Positions 34,500 through 45,237 of a stretch of DNA of 64,000 nucleotides are shown in pieces. The notes under the pieces are model-generated. The model saw only the letters and a program-made list of their open reading frames with translations, was not told the DNA's origin and made no database searches. Made by a program: the position numbers and the translations under genes. Position 1 is the stretch's first letter; each line of letters begins with the position of its first letter. The DNA lies in NCBI RefSeq assembly GCF_030052815.1, contig NC_079509.1, forward strand, positions 41,534,750-41,598,749. The letters run 5' to 3'. Source of the stretch: Hevea brasiliensis (lineage: Eukaryota > Streptophyta > Magnoliopsida > Malpighiales > Euphorbiaceae).

Positions 34500-36396
34500 A
34501 AATTTTGAGGGACGGCAAGTTTTGGACCACTTGCTGGAATCCCTCACAGTTTCGCAGCTCATGATCAGCTGCCCCTCCATGGTAGGGACATCCCGTATCC
34601 CTTTCTGATCCTTATGCCTGAGGGTAAAGATAACCCTCCCTTACTGCCATAATGAAAATTTCCTCAAAGTGAGGAATCATTTGGTCTATCTCCGCAGTTG
34701 ACTTTTCATCCCCGGACTCTATCATGTTTACACCACTGCCCGTACCATGATTGAGCAGAGGGTTTGAAGTGACGTTGGGGAGAGAGCCATTCCCTTTGAT
34801 CTTCAACCACTCGTTTCTAATCAAGGCTTGTACTCTTCCCCTAAGTGCCCCGCAGTTATCAATTGAGTGTCCAAGTGCCCCTCCATGATACTCACATCGG
34901 GCACTGGCATCATACCACCTAGGGTATGGTGACTGAATTGGGTCAAGAGGAATTGGCACTATTTGGTTTATACCGACGAGGTATCGGTATATTTCACTGA
35001 GTGGGAGTGGAAGAGGTGGCTCAAGGTCTTTCTGTGGTCTAGGATTATTTTGGGGTGGTCTTGACTGAATAGGTTGAGGAGGTGTTCGAGGTTGGTAAGC
35101 TGTTTGGGGTGGATACTGTAGGCGTGGGTGAGGATAATTTGGAAAAGGGGGTGGAATGTTAGCAATTGTTGGGCCATGAGGGGGAAGATATGGCCAGTAA
35201 TTATTCTGAGGAAATGGGGATTGGGCTTGTCGGGTGATGGAGTGTACATCACCTTCTTTCTTCTTACCGAAGCTACTGGTCTTCTTTGCAGGATTTTCAG
35301 TCAACTCCTGTAACCGTCCTAACCTGAGGTTAGCTTCTATTCTCTCGCCAGCTTGAATGATATTTGAGAAGCTGTTGGAAGTGTTTCCAATCATCAGATT
35401 GAAATAGGGATTTTTTAACGTCTCAATGAATAGAGAGCAGAGTTCATTATCAGTAATTAGAGGATACACCACCGCCGCTTTCTCTCTCCACCTCTGGGCA
35501 TACTCCTTGAAGCTCTCCCTTTCTCTCTACACCAGATTTTGGAGGTCTCTCCTTGTGGGGGTGACGTCACAGTTGAATTTGTACTGTTTCAGAAAAGCGT
35601 CAGCCAAATCTTTCCAAGAGCGCAGTTTGCTCATGTCTAACTGAATGCACCATCTCAGGGCTGCCCTGGAGAGACTATCATGGAAGAAATGGACCAGGAG
35701 TCTATCATCATCCATTAGGGCAAACATCTTGGCAATGTAAGTAGCCAGGTGAATGCGAGGGTCTGACTTCCCGATGTATTTGTCGAAATCTGGGACTTTG
35801 AATTTGGGTGGTACTACCACGTTTGGTACCAGTTTCAGCGATGATACATCTACTGAATCGTACATATTCAGTTCCTCTATTGCCCTTAATCTCTCTTCTA
35901 GAGCGGATAACTTCTCGTTCTCTCTTATTTTACTTTCTGCTCCTACTGCATGAGCTATTCCCCCAGTTGGGAAATAAGGGGCAGGGTGAACCAGAGGGAT
36001 CAGGATTGAAGTGTGCGGCTCAGTATTTGGGACAGCCGGGTAGTAGGGGAAAGGCAGGTCATTATTTAGGGGGGCCGGATTGACAGTGATCTTCAGATCC
36101 AGAATAGGTGGCTGGAAAGTAAAAGAGGTTGAAGCTTGGTGAGAATCAACCGTTGTAGGAGGTGGGGGAGGTAGTGGCAAGTTTGGCTCTGATGCAAGCT
36201 TGTTTTGAGACATCTCCATCATCAGCTTCATAAGCTCTGAGACTTGGTCTCTTAATTCATAAACTTGTCCCTGCAGGTTCTGGACTTGTTTCTGATCTTC
36301 CATTAGTTTCTTCTTTCGGGATCTTGTTAAGTACACTCGTCTTGGTTGAACTGCTTGTTTGGTCAGGCTTGCTTTGCTTGAAGTAATGTTGATTTC
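34500..36396 (-). pseudogene. Element C gag (capsid/nucleocapsid)
   Basis: Opens after a possible splice acceptor, with RRVYLTRSRKKKLMEDQKQV then a coiled-coil stretch (VQNLQGQVYELRDQVSELMK), a Pro-rich linker, and the retrotrans_gag core (VPDFDKYIGKSDPRIHLATY, FFHDSLSRAALRWCIQLDMS). A UAG at 35527-35529 interrupts the frame just before RERESFKEYAQRWREKAAVV. Downstream are LFIETLKNPYFNLMIGNTSN and two atypical knuckles: CEYHGGALGHSIDNC and, beyond a UAA at 34612-34614, CPYHGGAADHELRNC. CxYHGG...H...C knuckles are characteristic of Tat-lineage Gag. Confidence 0.92.
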
Positions 36397-36425
36397 CTGT
36401 GGAAGGAAAAAAAGGTTCTTTAATG
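36397..36425 (-). promoter_or_regulatory. Candidate 3' splice site before gag of element C
   Basis: The minus strand reads TTTTTTTCCTTCCACAG, a strong polypyrimidine tract and CAG. The frame is open straight after it (INITSSKASLTKQAV) into gag, and there is no convincing ATG before the gag motifs. The stretch upstream (36430-36729) has stops in all frames. Introns have been described in Ogre elements, though their usual place in pol differs from this one. The donor was not identified. Confidence 0.5.
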
Positions 36426-36729
36426 AATTTTAAATTTTGTTAAAATTTAAAGGTCCTAATTTGGACAAAGGATACAGTGACATCTGAAAGCCAGGAATGA
36501 GATCTACAGAAGGATAATTGCATCAACTTTATATGGCATCGCTCGATAGTTCGACGGTGAATGACTGGATTGAATGCGTGTCCATGATACTTGTCCATGT
36601 GGCGCATTCAACTTTTCGCATAACCCTAGCGAGGGTAGTTCCTACGGGAGTCATACTATTCATTCACAATTTTGCTAAACAATGGCCCAAAGCTATTTCA
36701 TTAATCGAATAGTTCATACATAGCATTCT

Positions 36730-38621
36730 TTACATTGGCCTAGGCTCAGGGAGACTCTTTATAATGTAATGACATCTTTTGAGATACTCATAAAGCCTTT
36801 CTTCTTGTCTGGCGGGGTCGAATATCTTCAGGGCATACTCGAATCCTGGCAAGAGCTCTTGTTTCCCCTGTGCTATCATTCTCTCCAGCTGGTCAACATT
36901 TTCTCTTAGCTCTTGAGAGAGAGTAGCTTGTCTTTCTTTATCCTTTCTTTCTTTAGCACATTCTTTCAGAATATCATTAATAAGCTGTGCTTGCTCTTTC
37001 AGTTCAAGCTTCTTCTTTTTGCTCTCTTATTTATACTCTTCCATGAGTATCTCCTGGTATTCCATTTTCTCTTGGATCTTGCCATTTCGAACTTCTGCCT
37101 CTTTTATTGTAGCTTGGAGGGAGATCTTTTCCCTTTCCCACCATGTTTCTTGCTCCTCAAACTCTGCCCTTTCGATCATTGTTTCTTCCCTCAGTCTTTT
37201 TACCTCTCTTCTGAGGATGTGCTGTTGATCCTCCAACTGCTTATCCGTTCTTGTAATTGCTGGTTCTTGGTATCCGCCTTTTGTAGAGAATCGACCAAAC
37301 GAGCATTAGCTTTTTTTGAAAAGATGTTTCGACGAGGCATGTTACCTTCGAGTTTCGTTGGCTCGACAGCTTGGCGTCCTTGATCCCTGTTGGCCCTCGA
37401 TTTGAGATAATCTTCCGTGACACCCGGACCTTTAGGCGATCTCTCCATCATAATGATGCTCTCCCAGGATTTGCGGGCCACTTTTAATTCCTCCTCACTG
37501 CCGAGCTCATGGTAGAAGTGACCTTGATGGTATTCTTCAATACTGAGTGCGGACTGAGTTGAGCCGAACTGCCTCATTACCAATGTTGGGACGTAACTCG
37601 TATATTCGGTTACTCCGATCAACGATACTAAATAATTACTCCCTGTACTGAACAAAATAGGTAGACCTAGCGCCCACAATTTCCTCCAGCAGTAGTTGTG
37701 ACTGTTGAAGCTTAGAATCCGCTCTTGCCACTGCAGCTCATCCTTTAGGCTGATTACTAATCTGGTCATTTTCTCAATAAGAGGCTGGTATGGGTACCAA
37801 GTTAGCCCCTTTGTCTCTAAGGGCACATGTGACTGATGATCCAGAGGTGCAACAATTGAGAACAGCACTTAATGGATCCCCTACCTTATCGTCTACAGTA
37901 AGTAAGAGTCAACAGAGTCTCCGCAAGGATTACTGGTATTGGGTTGACCTTCTGCTTTTCTATGGCCCAAAACATCTCCGTGACACCACAGGTTATAATT
38001 TTTGAAGGCCCAGGGAAGAAGATCAGGCCATAGATCCCCAAAGCTAGTGCTAATGAATCTTACCCCCATTGTTCATCTCGGATGTACAGGTCCAACTGCT
38101 TCTTAAGGTAGGTCTAATACCACCTGTGTGTGTTCCCTTTGATAGTTTCTCTTGCCTTCACTTCCTCTGGGGGAATTCCCAACATATGCGCGAACCTTTT
38201 CCAGGTCTGCCTATGCTCGAGGTGTAGGTAGATCCGATTCTGTGCCACGTAAGGAATTTCCAATAGCGCCTGATATTATGTCATTGAAGGAGAACACTCC
38301 ATATTTGGGGTTCTAAACTGACAGCATGGCTTTTAGCGCTGGAATTTGAACTTTGACCCGTATCAAGGTCACGATCCTTCCATATTTTTCCTCAAACTTT
38401 GCCTTAACGTGATCGGGAAGCGATGTCCAACTACTAGATAGACCCTCGAGACTGGTCATTCTGACTTCGACTTTGCTTGGGTCTAATGGAGGTAATAGGC
38501 TAGCATCTGTCCTGGTGACATCACTTTGTGGGGGCGCTGAACTATGAAGTGGTCTGGACCACGGTCTAGCATTTTTTTCTTATCTAGGAACCTCTTCCGC
38601 GGACTGACTCGAGGATGCCAT
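36730..38621 (-). pseudogene. Element C ORF1 (extra ORF upstream of gag, DUF7745-like)
   Basis: ATG at 38619-38621 (MASSSQSAEEVPR, then a stop). Scattered open pieces resemble the plant ORF1 family found in Ogre-type elements: VKAKFEEKYGRIVTLIRVKV, TWKRFAHMLGIPPEEVKARE, LTWYPYQPLIEKMTRLVISL, then VTEYTSYVPTLVMRQFGSTQ. The C-terminal third is a long, highly charged coiled coil (EETMIERAEFEEQETWWERE), with a UAA at 37027-37029 and a natural-looking end PEPRPM-stop at 36730-36732. About 630 codons; at least five stops and a frameshift near 37200-37240. Function unknown; ORF1 of this type is restricted to the Ogre/Tat group. Confidence 0.8.
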
Positions 38622-39492
38622 GTTAAAATTGATGTCTATTCTTCTACAAACCCCAGTTCTGTGATGCCTGTGGAGAAAACTTGTTAGCATGATAAATTTA
38701 GGTAATTTTGAATTACACTGTTAGCGGGGTGATACCTACACATTTATCAAAGTAGGAAAATGTGTGGATCCTCCTAATAGTATAATCCAAAATTACCCTT
38801 AAAGGTAAAAACGTAAAAAAACACAAACAAAGTAGGGTGAGAGTAAGTATGTCCCTTTTGTCCTAAAATAGGGAGAATCCTAGTACCGGGTAAGTGCTAC
38901 CTAATTGGATAGTTCTATCTTATGAGGTAGTTTACTACGGCTTCCAGCTATTGTGATGGTTTAGCTCAAGGTCTAATTTTTCTAAAAGCCACAGGTTCCC
39001 AAATTACCCCTACTGTAAACAGTAAAGCCTCATTCCATCACCATGATACTATCGGGAGGATTCCACGGGTATCACAGTAGATGGAACGAGTTTCAATCTG
39101 AGCAGAAGCCTTCACGGATACTAACAGGGTGAAACCCATAGGTACCGCTACATGACTCCCTCCTACTTTCCTAAAGGGTAAGAAAGCCCCGGTATAAGGT
39201 TGAAATGTGTGAGGACATTGTGTAAGTGATCAGTGTGTGAGGGGATATATTTACCTCTTCCCTTTATCGGGGCAGTTTTCCTTTCCCCTCTTTTTAGAGA
39301 TGAAAGTAGCTGTGGAACAAATAAGACAATCAAAATAGGCAAAAGCAATTAGAAAGAATAATAACAGTTTAACATACATTGAAATTTTCAAATTCTGCAA
39401 GTTAAACCCCCCCCCCCCAAAATTACTGTTTTAATTTATATGAGCATAAAATTAAATTTGCTTTTGGACCTCTAAACCAGGGTAAGAAAAAA
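38622..39492 (-). other. Untranslated leader of element C
   Basis: Between PBS and ORF1. No coding support; contains a C-run (39406-39418) near the PBS and several inverted TACC/GGTA-rich stretches. I see nothing recognisable beyond leader sequence. Confidence 0.6.
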
Positions 39493-39511
39493 GTCCCCAG
39501 TGGAGTCGCCA
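39493..39511 (-). promoter_or_regulatory. Primer-binding site of element C
   Basis: The minus strand reads TGGCGACTCCACTGGGGAC three bases after the LTR end (...GCGACA). The TGGCGACTCC start ending in a 3' CCA complement is the PBS type of Ogre-like elements, generally matched to a tRNA-Arg. The tRNA identity is from memory and should be checked. Confidence 0.8.
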
Positions 39512-39954
39512 AGCTGTCGCATGGTATTTTACTGTCGCTTGGACGAACGCTCACCAAAGTGGGAAAGAGTGAGGAGTCGCCACTTTAATTTTGAGGGGAA
39601 TTAAAGAAAACCATTTGTGAAAATAAATTGAAAGAAACCACTTCGAAAATAGAGATTCCAGGTTCAGGGTCCATATACGGGCGGGGAAGGTGTTAGGCAC
39701 CCTGCCTCGTCCCTCTATGAGGGTAAACAGATTTAATCTTATGCTCTTTCATAAATTAAAAGGATAATTAGGGGATTGGGATAGTGATGATGTTAATCCT
39801 TTGTGCAAAATGAAGGAATGTTTGATATTTCACTTATTCTGGGTTGCCCAGGAACACAAGTTCGTGAGATGGCCCTTTAGTGAGTAAGTGTTTGAGGGAG
39901 CTTGTCTTGTGTATTGGGGTCATGTCTTTTAGTTTGAATTTTGTTAAGAGAGCT

Positions 39955-40520
39955 CGGGCAGGGAACTTCTCCCGATCTCTAGATATATTTTATTAAGAGT
40001 TTTGAGTGGGAAATTTCGGATAAGAACTCTCCTTCGATTTCCTTGTTGGTAAGAACTCTCCCCCGATCTCTTAGGGTGTATGGTTTAAAATTTGATGGAG
40101 GATCTCGAATAAGAACTCTCCTCCGATCTTCGCTTTTATTTGATTGAGGATTAGGTAAGAACTCTCTCCCAACCTCTTAAAGTATTTGGTTTAAGATTTT
40201 AAAGAGGGATCTCGGATAAGAACTCTCCTCTGATCTCTGTGTTTTTGTTTGAATGAGGATCAGGTAAGAACTCTCCCCTGACCTCTTATAGTATTCGGTT
40301 TAAGGTTTGAAAGAGGGATCTCGGATAAAATCTCTCCTCCGATCTCCACATATTTATTAAAATTTTGATTGAGAATTGGATAAGAACTCTCCTCCAATCT
40401 CTTTAAGTATTTAATTTAGAGTTAAGCATGAGGAATCTCGGATAAGAACTCTCCTCCAATCTCCACATATTTATTAAAATTTTTGGTTGAGAATCGGATA
40501 AGAACTCTCCTCTGATCTCT
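39955..40520. repeat. GGATAAGAACTCTCCTCCGA-type repeat array, 5' LTR copy
   Basis: Counterpart of the 3' LTR array with small losses: one unit near 40045 is shortened, with TTGTTGGTAAGAACTCTCCC replacing a longer spacer. Confidence 0.86.
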
Positions 40521-41646
40521 AATTTATGAAAATTTCATATTGTAAAATCTTATGAATTAAGGAATCTAGTGACCGAGGACGCAAAAGACCCACGTGTAGA
40601 TTTTTGAACCCACTGAGCCTTATCTAGACGGTAGACACGACACCGAACTTCTTACCGATCTCTTATGTGATCGCCTTATCAGAACTCTTTAGTCCGATCT
40701 CTTTGGTTGCTCGCTAGGAATCCAAACTTATTAGATTCCAGATTTATTACATCATCCTTTAAGCTCGCTCCGTAGCCCTACCTCTAGACTTATTTGGTTT
40801 AAACCACTATTTGACTTTTTATTACAACTTTCTTTTTTGTCATTTTTATTTGTTTCGAAAACTCTTATATCGAAATATCCATGCCTATGCTCTTTTGGAT
40901 AGTTATAAGTTGCCTACGGGATGAACGTCTACTGTTGAAGAAAATAAAAACCAGATGATGATAAAAGGGATTTGCAAATAAAAATAAGAGAAGATACAGG
41001 AAATGACTACTGGCCTAGACAACTTGTTCTGAAACTGGATATGAAAGAAACCTTAAAAAAAAACTGGAGAAAACCAACTGAGGGTATTCAACAAAATAAC
41101 AGTTTACTGCAACTGTTTTGGGATTTTAATGTAACTGAACATAGAAGAAATTTTAAAAAGGAAAGCTGGAGAAGATAGACAAGGGTATTCAACAAAATGG
41201 CAGTTAAAACACTTACCTGTGGAAGATTGAGGCTATTGAACTAACTCTGGAGCCACAAATATTGCTGCGTTGAAGGCTGGTGGTACAAGGACCAATGCTT
41301 ACTTTGAGATTGGGAGAACCAAGTTGAAATGCGGTAGAACCAAAGTGACGGAAACCGGGTCAGAATAAGATCAAGCTGAAAGAAATAATGGGTTGAGATT
41401 GGGGGGGGGGGGGTGATGCAGACGAGACTGAACGAAAATGGTAATAGCAGAGTGATGAACAAACTGAAAATGAAGAATTTCAGGGTTTGTAAACTCTATC
41501 AATGGAGATACTCAAGAAAACTAGTTCCTAGAGTTCCTCGATTTTATGTAAGCTCAAAGTAGCAAGACTGAATTGATTTTCAGAGTCTTTCCACTATAAT
41601 CACCACCACCCTTTTTTGTCCGTCCCTCAACAGTATTACATGCAGG

Positions 41647-41655
41647 TATTTATAG
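41647..41655 (-). promoter_or_regulatory. Presumed promoter TATA of element C, 5' LTR
   Basis: CTATAAATA on the minus strand, same context as 23753-23761. Transcription of the element would start roughly 30 bases lower in plus coordinates and read leftwards through 2.1 kb of R/U5 to the PBS. Confidence 0.6.
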
Positions 41656-42282
41656 GGAACGGGTGCTCCTAATGAAGGGTCAGGATCTCTTCTGGGGAGA
41701 TGGAAAGTTTGGATTTAAAAGGACATGATCCGATGCCTGAGAATTGAAGAGAATCAAAATGGACGGCTGAGATACTATTTAGAATATTTGTCCTTTCTCT
41801 TTTTCAATCCAACGGCTCAGGATCTTCCTGTCAAGATGGATCCGAAGGTCGGGAACAAAAGGCGCCGGTCCTGTCGTCTACTTTTTGATCAAAGGGCTCC
41901 GAGTTTGTCCTTACAAGTAAGATCAACGGTGGAGATTCAAAAGCATAGGACTATCATAACTGTCCTGGCGTCTGTCAGCATTGTGGGCGATTTTACAAAT
42001 GAAGCGTGCGGTGAAGATTTGATCTTGCCTGCAATGCTTTAACTACCTCGGCTCTGATTATGAAGGAGGTTATTGGAAATCTTTTGTCTTTTTTTCCGAT
42101 CTCGATTCCTTCCGATCTCTCCATTATGACCCCTTTTCCGATCTCTCATATCGGGCCCCTCTCCCGATCTCTCCCATTCTAGAACCTTCTCTTCTATCCG
42201 ATCTGCCTCAGTCAAAGCATTTAAATCTTCGGTTACCGATGTATCCGCTTCGGTTTCCATAAGTAATAAATACTCAGGCCCC

Positions 42283-42292
42283 CTATATATAC
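42283..42292 (+). promoter_or_regulatory. TATA-like box upstream of LTR ORF-A, 5' LTR
   Basis: CTATATATAC, 90 bp before the ATG at 42382; conserved between both LTRs. Confidence 0.5.
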
Positions 42293-42381
42293 GCCTCAGT
42301 GGGGAATCTCTCCCACATTATATTTCTCCTTTTTCCATTTCTCCCTTCTCCTGTTCTAGTTTCTCCGGCAACATTCCGGCC

Positions 42382-42795
42382 ATGGCGACCGCTTTTGATC
42401 TTTTTCTGACTGCTCTCTTTGCTCCCCGATTGAAAATTTATGATCCCGGTGATCAGAGAATCATGAGAACCATATTTGATGACAGTGAGAGAACCGGACT
42501 AATTTATCGATTAAGATCGAAAATGTCGATCGTACCGATCTCGAATCAGTCTACCGATATAATCGGTGAACTATTTTCAGGCGAGAGCACTGCTAATTTC
42601 CCTTTTAATATCGGTGTCCACCTCTTAAAGTTCATTTGGCTCCTCACCACATCGGGCATCCCAACTACAGCTCGGTTCTGGTCGATGACATCGATGATGA
42701 CTCCACTTACCATCATGAGTGTCATAGTCACTCCATCTGAGCTGCACATCTATCCGGTGCATATGGCTAGCTTTCTGATCAAACACATCTTTTGA
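42382..42795 (+). CDS. LTR ORF-A, 137 residues, unknown function (5' LTR copy)
   Basis: Starts MATAFDLFLTALFAPRLKIY in the context CGGCCATGGCG and ends at the same TGA as the other copy. Both copies keep length and frame without indels. In U3 of the LTR, about 600 bp before the TATA of ORF-B and on the same strand. No recognised domain. Conservation of the start, the TATA spacing and the open frame in two copies 8% apart is suggestive. LTRs are identical at insertion, however, so this only shows the ORF existed in the parent. Confidence 0.42.
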   Translation: MATAFDLFLTALFAPRLKIYDPGDQRIMRTIFDDSERTGLIYRLRSKMSIVPISNQSTDIIGELFSGESTANFPFNIGVHLLKFIWLLTTSGIPTTARFWSMTSMMTPLTIMSVIVTPSELHIYPVHMASFLIKHIF

Positions 42796-43209
42796 TTCAG
42801 CCACAAGACTAGGCTTTGACATAGGTCCCTACTAGCTAGGATGTGGTGTCGATCTTTAGAGATCGCCCAAATGATGTAATCTGACCTTTAAAGGTTCTTA
42901 ATGATGTAATCCAATCTCTTGAGATCGCCCAAATGATTTAATCTGACCTTTTGGAAATGAAATGAAATTTTATTTGACAGTTATCATTTAATTATTGCCT
43001 TGATTAATTTCCGATCTCTGATGTGCATATCCGATCTGGTTCCTAACTAAATCACCCTTAGCCGATCTGTGACTCTGAACATTTACCTTATTTCGACGAC
43101 TTTAGCTAGCCGATCTCATTTTATTTTATTTATTGTGTTTCTGGAACCTTCCCACGACGCGTCAAAAAAGCGGGCAAATTACACCAACCGATGCACCGCT
43201 TGGGACTTT

Positions 43210-43241
43210 GTGAGCATTGAATGCTCACACGGGTATAAATA
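43210..43241 (+). promoter_or_regulatory. Perfect palindrome and TATA box upstream of LTR ORF-B, 5' LTR
   Basis: GTGAGCATTGAATGCTCAC at 43210-43228 followed by TATAAATA at 43234-43241; ATG at 43396. Both the dyad and the TATA box are unchanged from the other LTR. Confidence 0.6.
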
Positions 43242-43395
43242 GGGGGAGGGTCCCTCAGTTGCTCCCCTATGCCATTTTCAGCACTCTACTCGCAATTTCA
43301 ACTTTCTCTCATTTTTTCAAGTTTTTCCGGCACCGATCACACTCTGGTAAGGACTTTATTCCTTCTTTTACTTAAGCCTTTTTATTTCTTTGAAA

Positions 43396-45237
43396 ATGAG
43401 CAGCACCGAAGGTCAGAGAGCGGCGAGCCCCCCTTCCGTCCATGTCTCGTGGTCATCGGATGAAGTTGAAGTGGTCAGACCAAGTGGGCAATCTGAGCCT
43501 CCTACGACTTCCACCTTAGTTCATGGTCGAGCAGCTCAATCAAGACAGACATCTTCCTCTGGTAGAGAAAATCTTTCGGTGGATGAGTTGTTGTCGGTCC
43601 TCCAGGAAACCGATCTGCAATCCATTAGTCAAGAATACAACCTTCGAACCGATGCCTTCAAGCTTATCAGATGCCATGGCGATCTCCGAGCTGATCACTT
43701 TTTCGATGAAAATGATGTGATCATGGTGTACGAAGAGCAGTTAAAAGCCGGGCTTTGGTTTCCCCTTGATGACTTCTTCAAGGACGTCCTGAAATTTCAC
43801 CATGTCTCGGTAGCCCAAGTACATCCGAACTCGTGGCGAATTCTGGTAGCTTTCAGAGGCTTATGCCGGGCCAAGAAGCTCAATCCTACCGCGAAGGTTT
43901 TTGTCGAGCTGCATAGGCTTACTCGTCGAAAGGACGATGAGTACTGGTTCTTCCAGGCAAAACCGCACTGTGGGCTTTTTACCGATCTCCCCTCTTCACT
44001 GAAGAATTGGAAAAATCGTTTCTTCATGTTGAGGAGCAAGATTCCGAACGGTTTTGAGGGTTTCCCTCGTAGCTAGCAATATCTAGTCCCTCCAATTCCG
44101 AAGAGGATTGCCTTGAATAGGGACAAGGGTGCCATGGTAATGGAACTTAAGGATCTAGCGGCCACCCAGAAGTTCTTTTGCTTATATGTGGTGATGGCCG
44201 AGCTGAAACATTGGATGATGTGGTTGATCACCGATGAAGGATATGAGCTCCAGCTCTCTGACCTCGACCCTGGTACCTTCCCCATCTCTGATATTTGAAC
44301 CTTAGCGAACTCACTGACTTTTCTTTGTACAGGTATGGCGGGCGGCGAGGCTTCCAAGGAGAGCCATAAGCGGAAGAGGGAGGTCTCCAGAAAGGTTTGG
44401 GAAATGAAGATCGCCGCGGTATCACAGACGCCGAGGCGAGATTCAGAAGAAGTGCCGAAAGACTTATCCCGACTTTCGGGACAACAGGTCCCGGAAATAG
44501 AAGTAGCTCCTTCTCCCCCTCGACAAGAAGAGCTATCACCTCCACCTGTTCCTTCAAGTGCTGAAGGGGGGTCTTCCCAACCTACTGTGAGGACCCTTTC
44601 TCTCGATGCCTAAGTCCTCATTCATTCTCTGGAGAAGAACCGATCTATTTGGGAGAATCCAGGCTTGGCCAAAGTTCTGGGCTCTACCATATGCCTTCAG
44701 GAGGATCGGAATAGGCTGACCCCGGGTAGCATTGACGATCTCCTGGCCCAGACTATAAGTTTGAGCATAGAGAGCTTGGTGAACCAACATATAATCAGGG
44801 AAAAAGCTCATCTTCTGAGGCAGAAAATTCTAAAAGTAGTCAAGGACGCATCCTCTGCCCAAGCTCAACTTTCCTCTGCCCAAGATTGTATTGCCAAACT
44901 CAAAGGTCGGATGAAGTCCTATGAGGATAAATTGGCCGAACAGGCTCATGAAATCAGAGAGGCTCGGGCGCTTCGAACTGCTGACGTCGCTCTCCTCACC
45001 GAAGAACTCAAAGTGAAAGAAAAAGAGGTTGTGACGAGGGAAGCTGGTGCTTATGTGAACGCCAACAGTGACCTTTTGGCTGAGCTCAAGAGGCATTATC
45101 CTGAGGAAGACTTCTTTTGGATGGTGGACCTGGCTTCTCGAGACGAAGAGGAGAGCGAGGAGGAATCAGAGAAAGAGAGGGAGAATGAGCGAAATGTACT
45201 GAGAGATCAGGCTGGGGGAGATCCTCCAGCCGAATGA
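43396..45237 (+). pseudogene. LTR ORF-B, gypsy-type transposon protein (Transposase_28-like), better-preserved copy
   Basis: Antisense to element C, inside U3. Starts MSSTEGQRAASPPSVHVSWS and stays open for 226 residues, including DDFFKDVLKFHHVSVAQVHP, NSWRILVAFRGLCRAKKLNP and ELHRLTRRKDDEYWFFQAKP. These motifs are reminiscent of Pfam Transposase_28. A TAG (44074-44076) replaces the Trp codon kept in the other LTR. A possible 60-nt intron (44273-44332; GT...TTTCTTTGTACAG) would join LDPG to MAGGEASKES in frame. The second part has a basic start, a Pro-rich region, one TAA near 44611, and a coiled coil (LSSAQDCIAKLKGRMKSYED) ending GGDPPAE. Function of the family is unknown. Confidence 0.8.

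Noticed and set aside
41401..41413. G-run (and C-runs near 39408 and 53265) as functional quadruplex or regulatory sites
   Set aside because: Isolated homopolymers that differ between the two LTRs; slippage or sequencing error is the simpler reading.
43396..45237. A host gene domesticated from a transposon
   Set aside because: The same gene is inside both LTRs of one element and both copies carry stops, so it belongs to element C.
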